Program-made: the position numbers and the translations under genes | Assembly: GCA_964608495.1 (NCBI GenBank) | Contig: CAZSOQ010000160.1 | Coordinates: 1 to 12,457, forward strand | DNA: 12,457 nt | Origin: JAKORR01 sp964608495 | Lineage (GTDB): Bacteria; Armatimonadota; Zipacnadia; Zipacnadales; FEN-943 | Direction: 5' to 3' | Part shown: in pieces, positions 7,301 through 12,457 of the stretch | Layout: the number at the start of each line of letters is the position of its first letter | Position numbering within the stretch: position 1 is the stretch's first letter | Notes under the pieces: generated by a model | Told to the model about the DNA's origin: nothing | Database searches by the model: none | Seen by the model: only the letters and a program-made list of their open reading frames with translations

Positions 7301-7705
7301 AGCCTCGGGCGGGAGCTCACCTACCACTGGACGGCGCTGGACGCCGCGGGGCAGGCGATGGGGAGCTTCGACGACCCGACGTCGGCCGAGGCCGTGTGGA
7401 CGCCGCCGGAGGTCAGCGAGACGACGACCGTCTGGATCACCCTCACGGTGCGCTCCGACGACGGGCTTGAGACCTCGCAGACGTGGGAAGTGACGCTGGA
7501 GCCGAGGATCGTGGGCGATGTGGACGGGGATGGCGAGTTGACGGTGGCGGACCTGAGCCTGTTCTACGACATCCTGCGCACGGTCCATTTCGGCAAACCC
7601 ACCTGGGCGCCCGGGGCCGACGTGGACCACGACGGGGATGTGGACATCCGGGACGCCCAATTGCTGCTGGAGGCCTTCCTGCGCGCGCAGAACTCCGCGC
7701 AGTGA
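4326..7705 (+). CDS. Secreted propeller / Ig-like repeat / dockerin protein, interrupted by assembly gap
   Basis: No single named function; domains are clear. N-terminus MRVRPVPFLGASLVALAAV is a signal peptide, with likely cleavage after AVAA (near residue 37). From 4569 to about 5823 come seven TolB/WD40-type blades, each with an (S/T)xDGRxVAF strand and a VFLRDxLxGTT strand. From 5826 follow at least six Ig-like units of about 100 residues (TEGPxGxxNPVAS...QCxV...YxWTAxD...WTAPEN...YTIxVxVTC). The end is a type I dockerin with loops DVDGDGELTVAD (7517-7552) and DVDHDGDVDIRD (7619-7654). The frame changes across the N run (6256-6355) only because 100 is an arbitrary length; repeat phase demands a gap length of 3n+2. 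Minimum product is about 1171 residues. The role is extracellular, perhaps dockerin-cohesin anchoring. GTG 4332, 6 bases after GGAGGG, is an alternative start. Confidence 0.85.
4569..5823 (+). repeat. Seven-bladed beta-propeller repeats (TolB/WD40-like)
   Basis: Seven in-frame repeats of roughly 52-60 residues carry DGR/DGK motifs between about 4641 and 5717 (for example ASADGRYVAF, AMSPDGRFVLF, DVTPDGRFVAW, SISGDGRYVAF, QISKDGRRLAF, RMTDDGRYVVF, DLSQDGKVVVF). The strand IEQLTITPSGDPS before the first motif resembles the outer strand that follows each other blade (TERVSVDSDG, THKVSVGLDD), while the seventh blade lacks a clear one. This suggests circular Velcro closure of a seven-bladed ring. 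Confidence 0.8.
5826..7506 (+). repeat. Tandem Ig-like unit array, about 300-306 bases per unit
   Basis: Unit starts are 5826, 6132, (third unit begins in the gap), 6608, 6911 and 7211. Periods are 306, 306 (inferred), 303 and 300 bases. Most units have one Cys in strand B (QC or equivalent) and one in strand F (VTC), which suggests an Ig-type disulfide. The fourth unit has extra cysteines (CACGQTC), and the sixth has lost the second (TVRSDDG). Codon-level similarity is highest between units 1-3, so recent duplication is likely there. Confidence 0.85.
6256..6355. other. Assembly gap (100 N) inside the Ig-like repeat array
   Basis: Exactly 100 N, the usual placeholder for a scaffold gap of unknown size. 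It sits where near-identical units meet, a common cause of assembly breaks. The flanks are different units, not the same one: the sequence from 6186 and from 6356 are homologous but differ at many bases. Confidence 0.95.
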
Positions 7706-7752
7706 CGGGGAGCAGCGGCATCGTGCGGGGCCCGGCGTCCTGCACCGCGAGG

Positions 7753-7768
7753 GTCACTGCAGGGCGAG
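7753..7768 (-). repeat. Inverted partner of dispersed element copy B
   Basis: CAGGGCGAG (7760-7768) is the perfect complement of CTCGCCCTG (7856-7864), and GTCA (7753-7756) matches TGAC (7870-7873) further out. The arm pairs with the same part of the element as the arm at 1384-1413 does in copy A. Confidence 0.5.
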
Positions 7769-7795
7769 AGGACGCGAAGCGTCCTGCGGGCAGAG

Positions 7796-7821
7796 CCCGA
7801 GGTTGCAGCGCAACCTCAGGG
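7796..7821 (+). other. Perfect hairpin abutting copy B
   Basis: GAGGTTGC (7799-7806) and GCAACCTC (7810-7817) form 8 bp with triloop AGC, extended by CCC/GGG across a bulged A. Copy A has only a single C at this place between GGGCAGGGCCC and AGGGTG. Confidence 0.6.
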
Positions 7822-7873
7822 TGTCTGCAGTCACAGGCCTTTGCTTGTCCCGATGCTCGCCCTGTGTCATGAC
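7817..7873 (+). repeat. Dispersed structured element, copy B
   Basis: This stretch matches 1720-1776 at 50 of 57 positions. CACAGGCC (7832-7839) pairs with GCCCTGTG (7859-7866), 7 of 8 positions, around the 19-base loop, which differs from copy A at one base only (T7848 for C1751). The G7836-C7862 pair replaces C1739-G1765. It lies 111 bases after the secreted-protein stop, whereas copy A lies before a gene, so a fixed 5'-leader role such as a riboswitch is unlikely. Confidence 0.75.
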
Positions 7874-7956
7874 AATGCACTTACCCCGGACGGCCCATGA
7901 GTTCGGCATCGCTGCTGCCGGCAACCCTCGCGCTCGTCCCAGACTGACGCCAGGGA

Positions 7957-7996
7957 GCCGCTTGGTGCGGCCGACGAAGTCGGCAAGCCAAGCGGC
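7957..7996. other. Compound hairpin, 9 bp + 6 bp
   Basis: GCCGCTTGG (7957-7965) pairs perfectly with CCAAGCGGC (7988-7996). Inside, GCCGAC (7970-7975) pairs with GTCGGC (7979-7984) around triloop GAA, leaving a 4/3 internal loop. It may be a terminator for the secreted gene, an RNA-stabilising 3' structure or a further repeat element. Confidence 0.5.
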
Positions 7997-8021
7997 GACA
8001 GAGCTTTCTGGTGGAGGGGGT

Positions 8022-8066
8022 GCGGGGGAGGCCCCTCTTGGCGTCTGAAAGAGGGGCCTCCCCCGC
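8022..8066. terminator. Bidirectional 18-bp hairpin between convergent genes
   Basis: GCGGGGGAGGCCCCTCTT (8022-8039) is a perfect inverted repeat of 8049-8066 around a 9-base loop. It stands 20 bases beyond the stop of the minus-strand glycosyltransferase gene and downstream of the plus-strand secreted gene, the right place to stop both. Neither strand has a T tract after the stem, so termination may depend on stem strength or Rho. Confidence 0.75.
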
Positions 8067-8086
8067 GCGCACGTGAGCTATCCAGG

Positions 8087-9229
8087 CTAGGCCCGGCCTG
8101 TCCCTGGCGACTCCAGCCCCTCGTAAGTATCCACGTGCTTGCGGATCATCGCCTCGATGGTGAACATCTCCTGGGCCCGCTTGCGGCCCGTCTCGCCCAT
8201 CCTGCGCGCCTCCTCGGGGTACTCCACCAGGTACGTGATGGCCGCCCCAAGGGCTTCGGGGTCGTGGGCGGGCACGACCAGGCCCGTTTCGCCATTCACC
8301 ACAGCCTCCGCGCATCCCCCCACGTCGGGCGTCACCACCGGCTTCCCCGCGGCCATCGCCTCCAGGATCACCCGCGGCAGCCCTTCCTGCACGGAGCTGA
8401 GCACCAGCATGTCGGCCGCCACGATGTAGTCATAGGCGTTCTCCACTTCCCCCACGAGCTGCACCCTGTCCTCCACCTTCAGCTCCCGAATCTCCTGTTC
8501 GACCCGCGCCGCCTCGGCGGGCACGATGTCCTTGGTGCCCACGATCAGCGCCCGCACGTCCACACCGCTGCCGCACAGCGTGCACACAGCCCGCGCCAGG
8601 TAGTGGTACGCCTTCGACGGCCGCACGGCGCCCACCGCACAGATCAGGGGCTCGTCCCCGATCCCATGGCGCTCCCGGACCTGACGGGGATCCTGCTCGG
8701 CCCGAACGTCCTCGAGCGGCACGCCGGTCTGGATGACGCTGACCTTGCGCGAGTGGGCCGGCCAGCGGCGCGAGAAGGAGGCCGCCGCGTCGCTCGACAC
8801 GGCGATGACCCGGGCCGTCCGCGGCAGGAAGTACTGGTAGAACCACGCGCAGTAGCCCGGGTACAGCTCCTGCATGTTGTGCTCGGTATAGACCAGGGGT
8901 ACCCGGCTGCTCTTGGCCGCCGCCGACCACACCGCCGCGCGAGGCATGTGGGCGTGGATCACCGTGGGCCGGAACTCCCGCAGGACGCCCGCCATCCGCG
9001 CCCGCCCCGGCCAGGCCTTGTGCGGCAGCTCCAGGCAGTGAACCGGCACTCCCGCCTCGCGGATCTCAGGCGCCAGAGTCCCCTGGCCGTCCAGATAGCA
9101 CACGGCGCAGGCGATCTCCCGGCCCGCGAGCCCCTTCGCCAGCTCCACCACCATGCGCTCCGCTCCGCCGCGCTCGAGGGTAGGGACCGTCAACAGCACT
9201 CTCATGTCGTCGGCACCGCTACCTGTCAT
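8087..9229 (-). CDS. Glycosyltransferase family 4 protein, last gene of glycan operon
   Basis: A 380-residue GT-B enzyme. The N-domain has MRVLLTVPTLERGGAERMVV (residues 9-28), where the GGAER loop is the usual acceptor-side motif; VIHAHMPRA and VYTEHN follow. The C-domain has VGAVRPSKAYHYL (199-211), a nucleotide-sugar segment VQLVGEVENAYDYI, and the E282-x7-E290 motif (QEGLPRVILEAMAAGKPVV) that binds the donor in GT4 retaining enzymes. It would add a sugar to a lipid-linked or surface glycan at the cytoplasmic face. The ATG at 9229 overlaps the kinase stop by four bases (ATGA), pointing to translational coupling. The homologous core begins at a second ATG (9205), so the true start could be there, but no good Shine-Dalgarno favours it. 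Donor and acceptor are unknown. Confidence 0.9.
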   Translation of the reverse strand: MTGSGADDMRVLLTVPTLERGGAERMVVELAKGLAGREIACAVCYLDGQGTLAPEIREAGVPVHCLELPHKAWPGRARMAGVLREFRPTVIHAHMPRAAVWSAAAKSSRVPLVYTEHNMQELYPGYCAWFYQYFLPRTARVIAVSSDAAASFSRRWPAHSRKVSVIQTGVPLEDVRAEQDPRQVRERHGIGDEPLICAVGAVRPSKAYHYLARAVCTLCGSGVDVRALIVGTKDIVPAEAARVEQEIRELKVEDRVQLVGEVENAYDYIVAADMLVLSSVQEGLPRVILEAMAAGKPVVTPDVGGCAEAVVNGETGLVVPAHDPEALGAAITYLVEYPEEARRMGETGRKRAQEMFTIEAMIRKHVDTYEGLESPGTGRA

Positions 9230-10203
9230 GGCTCGTAGTAAATGATCCGGGCGCCCTCGCGCTCGAAGGCCACGGGGAAGTACCTCAGGTCACCAAGTGC
9301 CTCGCGGACCCGGGCCTGCAGATGGAGCTCGCAGAACACCAGGAAGAAGCCGGTGCCCCCTGCCCCAAGCACCTTGCCGCCCAGCGCGCCCGCGCTTCGC
9401 GCGTCCGCGTAGTACCCGTCTATCCCCTCGTTCGTTATGCCCGACGCCAGTTGCCTCTTCAGCATCCAGTTCTGGTGCAGCAGCTCGCCCAGCTCCGCCA
9501 GGTTCGTCCCTCGCTGCAGGATTCGGACGAAATCCGGCACCAGATCCCTCATCTGGGACATAACTTCGTAGTTCTCGTCCACGTTCGCCTGCTGCTCCGC
9601 CAGTACCTCGCTCGCCGACCGCGACGACCCAAGGTAGAACAGCATGCAGTGCTCCTGGAAGCTGAGCAACGTCTCCCGCGTGCAGACGATCGGCTCCGCC
9701 TCCACGGTGTCGTCCGCGTTGAACCTGATCCACCGCAGGCCCCCGAAGGCCGCCGCATACTGGTCCTGCTTGCCGATCGGCTCCCCCAGCACATCTATCT
9801 CGATGTGACACGCCTGCTCCGCCAGCCTCGCGGCGCTCACGTACACTCCCCGGTGGGCCCACAGCGCCTTCAGCAGACCCACCAGGAAGGCGCTCGATGA
9901 CCCCAGCCCCGTCCCCGCGGGCACGTCACCCATCGAGTAGATATGCAGCCGCCGGTCCGTCAGCTCCGTGAGCTTCAGGGCTTCCCGGATCAGCGGATGC
10001 TTGATCTCGTCCACGTTCTCCACGATCTCCGTGCGCGAGTAGCTCAGCCGCATGTGCGGCTCGAATCCCTCGCTCACGGCGATGTGCATGTACTTGTTGA
10101 CCGTCGTGGAGGCAACCATGCCGTAGGACCGCTCATAGAAGCTCGGCAGATCGGTGCCCCCGCCGACGAAGCTGACGCGGAAGGGCGCGCGCGATATGAC
10201 CAT
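9226..10203 (-). CDS. GHMP-family sugar kinase, D-glycero-D-manno-heptose 7-phosphate kinase-like
   Basis: The 325-residue length fits the HddA/WcbL branch of GHMP kinases, which phosphorylate the anomeric position of heptose 7-phosphate on the way to GDP-heptose; related enzymes act on fucose or other sugars. The opening SRAPFRVSFVGGGTDLPSFY (residues 4-23) is the family N-motif. The ATP loop is PAGTGLGSSSA (95-105), EPIGKQDQYAAAFGG (141-155) is the catalytic-base region, and KVLGAGGTGFFLVF (277-290) is motif 3. GGGAGG (10215-10220) precedes the ATG by 11 bases. It lies 21 bases after one GT4 gene and overlaps the next, so it belongs to the glycan operon and probably supplies an activated sugar to it. 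No heptose isomerase, phosphatase or nucleotidyltransferase gene is visible, so the heptose assignment is by similarity only. Confidence 0.85.
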   Translation of the reverse strand: MVISRAPFRVSFVGGGTDLPSFYERSYGMVASTTVNKYMHIAVSEGFEPHMRLSYSRTEIVENVDEIKHPLIREALKLTELTDRRLHIYSMGDVPAGTGLGSSSAFLVGLLKALWAHRGVYVSAARLAEQACHIEIDVLGEPIGKQDQYAAAFGGLRWIRFNADDTVEAEPIVCTRETLLSFQEHCMLFYLGSSRSASEVLAEQQANVDENYEVMSQMRDLVPDFVRILQRGTNLAELGELLHQNWMLKRQLASGITNEGIDGYYADARSAGALGGKVLGAGGTGFFLVFCELHLQARVREALGDLRYFPVAFEREGARIIYYEP

Positions 10204-10224
10204 GGCCCCTGCTGCCTCCCGACT

Positions 10225-11358
10225 TCAACCCACTTCGTTCACAAGCGCAGTGTACAGCCTGACATGCTTTCCCGCCATCGTCTCGGCCGAGAACTCCTGC
10301 CACACCCGTCGCCGCGCGGCTTCGCCCAGTCGCCGCGCCTTGTCCGGGTTCCCCAGCAGCTCCAGCATGGCCGCCGCCATCGCCTTCGCGTCTTCCGGCG
10401 GCACCAGCAGGCCCGTCCGCCCGTCCACCACCGCCTCCGGCATCCCGCCCACCCGCGTCGCCACCAGCGGCAGGCCCACGGCCCCGGCCTCCAGCGGCGC
10501 CAGCGGCAGGCCCTCCGACGTCGAGGGCTGCACGTACAGGTCGAAGGCCCGCAGCAGCCGCGCCACATCCCCCCGCCAGCCCAGGAAGCTCACGCGCTCG
10601 GCCACACCCAGCTCCCGCGCCAGGGCCCTCAGCTCCTCCTCCTGCTCGCCCCTGCCCACCAGGGCCAGGCGGGCCCGCGGGAAGCTTGCCAGCACACGGG
10701 CGAAGGCCGGCAGCAGCACGTGGTAGCCCTTGATCCGCCACAGCAGGCCGACCGAGCCGATCACCCTTTCCCCCTCGCCGGCGCCGATCTCGCCCCGCAC
10801 AGCCGCGATCTCCTCGGCGGAGGGTTCCTCCTCGAAGGCCGTCAGGTCAATGCCGTTATGGATGACCGTCGTCCGCCCCGCCAAGCACGCAAGCCCCGGG
10901 AAGGCCAGCAAGTCCTCCCGCACCGCCTGCGACACGCACACCACGTGGTCCAGCCGCCCGAAGGTCCCCCGGGCCAGCACGCGCAGCCACCGGGCGTCCT
11001 GGCTGTGATGCGGATGCTGGGTGTACACGAAGACCACGCGGCGCGGGAACAGGCCGCGCAGCAGCCCCCCCACGATCCCCATCAGCGTCCCGTGGAAGTG
11101 CACCACGTCCGGCCGGTAGTGCCCGATAGCCCGGGCGACACGCCACGGATAGAGCGGTGACGTCGCCCGCGGCGACACGCGCAGGACCTCTACCCCGTCG
11201 CGCCGCAAGGCCTCCACCAGCTCCCCGGGCGGATCGGGGTGGTTGCTCGGGCAGTAGCAGATCGCCTTCTCGGCCACCGGCAGCGCTCGTGCCAGTGTCA
11301 CCAGGACCCTCTCTGTTCCGCCACCCAGCAGGTCGGAATGGACAAGCAGAACGCGCAT
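10225..11358 (-). CDS. Glycosyltransferase family 4 protein
   Basis: A 377-residue GT-B glycosyltransferase. It opens MRVLLVHSDLLGGGTERVLV with the GGGTER acceptor loop (12-17); VVHFHGTLMG (85-94) and VYTQHPHHS (111-119) complete the N-domain. The C-domain shows VIHNGIDL (165-172), IGSVGLLWRIKGYHVLL (200-216), ALVGRGEQEEEL and the E282-x7-E290 donor motif in SEGLPLAPLEAGAVGLPLV. No signal peptide or membrane helix is seen, so it is cytosolic or membrane-associated. The kinase follows after 21 bases. Upstream, 108 bases separate it from the pyruvyl transferase gene, the widest spacing in the operon, and that gap holds an imperfect hairpin. The ATG has only a modest Shine-Dalgarno (AGGGTGA close to it). 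It is a paralogue of the other GT4 here but clearly diverged, so the two probably make different linkages. Confidence 0.9.
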   Translation of the reverse strand: MRVLLVHSDLLGGGTERVLVTLARALPVAEKAICYCPSNHPDPPGELVEALRRDGVEVLRVSPRATSPLYPWRVARAIGHYRPDVVHFHGTLMGIVGGLLRGLFPRRVVFVYTQHPHHSQDARWLRVLARGTFGRLDHVVCVSQAVREDLLAFPGLACLAGRTTVIHNGIDLTAFEEEPSAEEIAAVRGEIGAGEGERVIGSVGLLWRIKGYHVLLPAFARVLASFPRARLALVGRGEQEEELRALARELGVAERVSFLGWRGDVARLLRAFDLYVQPSTSEGLPLAPLEAGAVGLPLVATRVGGMPEAVVDGRTGLLVPPEDAKAMAAAMLELLGNPDKARRLGEAARRRVWQEFSAETMAGKHVRLYTALVNEVG

Positions 11359-11431
11359 GGATCACCCTACCGATGGTGTCGGTGCATCGGGCGGCAAAGG
11401 CATTAGCAGTGGGCAACCTGCCCGAGCGCAC

Positions 11432-11454
11432 GAGCCTGGCCGCCCGGCCTGCTC
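11432..11454 (-). other. Imperfect hairpin between pyruvyl transferase and GT4 genes
   Basis: On the minus strand GAGC-A-GGCC pairs with GGCC-AG-GCTC around GGGC, 12 bases after the pyruvyl transferase stop. It could be an attenuator or weak terminator within the operon. No T tract follows. Confidence 0.3.
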
Positions 11455-11466
11455 GAGCCGGCTCGG

Positions 11467-12457
11467 TCAGCTTCCCTCCGGGGGCGCCAGCGCCTCGTCC
11501 ACCCACCGGACGTTGTTCCATACATCCTCTTCCATCACGGGCAGCACCCGGCGCAGGTGCTCGACCACCTCGTCCCGGTGCTCCCACACCTCGACCACCT
11601 GCTCGGTCAGCGCCGGACCCGTGATCCCCGCGATGTCCACCAAGTACCTGTCCAGCCCCAGCATGGTCATGATACCCGACGTCTTGTGGGGGTCATAGGC
11701 TATGGGCACCACCGGCGTGTAACCGCGCAGAGCGAAGATGCAGGCGTGCAGCCGCGTGCCTATGAAAGCCTGGAGCTGGCTGTAGAAGGCCACCAGCTCG
11801 TGGGGTGTGTAGTCCGTCGTCACGACCCGCAGGGCGTCCGGGTTGTCCACCATCTGGGCGAACAGGTCGTTCACGGCCTGGTCGTTGTACAGCAGCAGGC
11901 CCGGCGCGATGTTCTGCGGCACCACCACCGCCATCGCTCCGTAGCGGCGGTGCAGTTCCAGCACGGTCTCGGCCACCGCAGCCAGGTACGCCCGCAGCTT
12001 CCCCAGCCCGGGGTCGCCCCCGAAGCCGTGGTACCGGATGGACACGCCCACCAGGGGCCTGCCGAGCCCGGCCAGTCCTTCCGCCTCCAGGATCTCCCTG
12101 CCCCGATCCTCGGGCAACCGCGCCATGGCGAAGCTCGGGCAGGGCGCCAGGCGCACCTTGTCCTCCGGGTACCCCGCCGCCAGCAGGTGCTCCCGACTCT
12201 CCGGCTCCCGGCACGTCGTCACGGCGCTGTGGCTCACCAGTGGGCGTAGGATGTGGTGGGACAGCGGGCCGTGGATGGACCACACGCTCTGGCCGATGAT
12301 GGCCAGCGGAACGCGCAGTTGCCTCGCCAGCCACCACGTGTAGGTGCTCGGCAGAAGCAGTTGCAGGTCGGCGTACAGGCTCGGGGAGTTCAGGTACCCG
12401 CCGCCCTTGGTCACCACCAGGTCCGCTTCGGCGATCGCGCCGATCGTCGCCCGCAGG
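11467..12457 (-). CDS. Polysaccharide pyruvyl transferase family protein (5' end outside window)
   Basis: The frame is open to the window edge at 12456, so the N-terminus is missing; a GTG at 12417 is an internal valine in EADLVVTKGGGYL. About 329 residues are present of a family usually 350-400 long. The GGGYL loop right after ADLVV is the family's conserved N-domain turn. The C-domain carries FIGTRLHACIFALRGYTPVV (11766 down to 11707), then IAYDP and GLDRYLVDI, as in CsaB/WcaK-type enzymes where GxRLHxxIFA is the hallmark. These enzymes move pyruvate from phosphoenolpyruvate to a sugar hydroxyl, forming a ketal on exopolysaccharide or cell-wall polymer; in some bacteria the ketal anchors S-layer proteins. 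It is the first visible gene of the minus-strand glycan operon. Some family members have other roles, so pyruvylation is inferred from family. Confidence 0.88.
   Translation of the reverse strand, partial: LRATIGAIAEADLVVTKGGGYLNSPSLYADLQLLLPSTYTWWLARQLRVPLAIIGQSVWSIHGPLSHHILRPLVSHSAVTTCREPESREHLLAAGYPEDKVRLAPCPSFAMARLPEDRGREILEAEGLAGLGRPLVGVSIRYHGFGGDPGLGKLRAYLAAVAETVLELHRRYGAMAVVVPQNIAPGLLLYNDQAVNDLFAQMVDNPDALRVVTTDYTPHELVAFYSQLQAFIGTRLHACIFALRGYTPVVPIAYDPHKTSGIMTMLGLDRYLVDIAGITGPALTEQVVEVWEHRDEVVEHLRRVLPVMEEDVWNNVRWVDEALAPPEGS

Larger units (their letters stand above)
7706..8086. other. 381-base structured region between convergent genes
   Basis: No gene is supported. In order it holds AGGACGC/GCGTCCT (7769-7785, triloop GAA), CGGGC/GCCCG (7787-7799), GAGGTTGC/GCAACCTC (7799-7817), copy B of the dispersed element (7817-7873), a compound hairpin (7957-7996) and the 18-bp convergent hairpin (8022-8066). 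Such density of perfect stems exceeds what two terminators need. Confidence 0.7.

Noticed and set aside
6250..7470. Apparent frameshift or second gene after the N run
   Set aside because: The Ig-like unit continues across the gap in a different frame only because 100 N is an arbitrary length; the translation from 6356 in the frame ending at 7705 keeps all unit motifs.
6230..7660. 476-codon minus-strand frame opposite the repeat array
   Set aside because: It is an antisense shadow with R/G/H-rich repeats mirroring the coding strand, and it includes the N gap.
8135..9238. 367-codon plus-strand frame opposite the GT4 gene
   Set aside because: It is antisense to a protein with clear GT4 motifs, is full of H, R and P, and has no recognisable domain.
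9943..11160. 405-codon plus-strand frame opposite the kinase and GT4 genes
   Set aside because: It spans two real genes and their spacer and has shadow-type composition.
1..12457. tRNA, rRNA, CRISPR or insertion sequence
   Set aside because: No cloverleaf with T-loop consensus, no rRNA signature, no regularly spaced repeats and no transposase motifs were found in the gaps.

Overview
The window is GC-rich bacterial DNA, apparently from a draft or metagenomic scaffold because it holds a run of exactly 100 N. The genes suggest a walled, rod-type bacterium that makes surface glycans and secretes a large multidomain protein ending in a dockerin. The mix of MreB, long-form HisG, several sugar-isomerase TIM barrels, a propeller/dockerin secreted protein and non-ATG starts would fit lineages such as Armatimonadota or Planctomycetota. 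That placement is inference only; no marker here settles the phylum.

Layout. Plus strand, 1-3988: the 3' end of an MreB-type actin; a hydroxypyruvate isomerase-family TIM barrel (GTG start, strong Shine-Dalgarno); a 485-base non-coding stretch full of hairpins; then a compact run of HIT-family hydrolase, HisG (first step of histidine synthesis) and a second sugar-isomerase TIM barrel, followed by a strong hairpin. Plus strand, 4326-7705: one very large secreted protein with a signal peptide, a seven-bladed TolB/WD40-type propeller, at least six tandem Ig-like units of about 100 residues, and a C-terminal dockerin with two Ca-binding loops. The N gap lies inside the Ig-like array and makes the gene look frameshifted. 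Minus strand, 12457-8087: a polysaccharide operon of pyruvyl transferase (cut by the window end), GT4 glycosyltransferase, GHMP sugar kinase (heptose-7-phosphate kinase-like) and a second GT4. The last two genes overlap by 4 bases. The plus-strand secreted gene and this operon converge on an 18-bp perfect hairpin at 8022-8066.

The most unusual signal is non-coding. A 57-base element occurs twice, 6.1 kb apart (1720-1776 and 7817-7873), with 50 of 57 bases identical. Each copy folds into an 8-position stem around an almost invariant 19-base loop, and one stem pair is switched from C-G to G-C. Each copy also has a degenerate inverted partner upstream (about 1384-1413 and 7753-7768), as in REPIN or MITE-like elements. 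It resembles no family I can name.

I saw no tRNA, rRNA, CRISPR array, transposase or convincing sigma-70 promoter.
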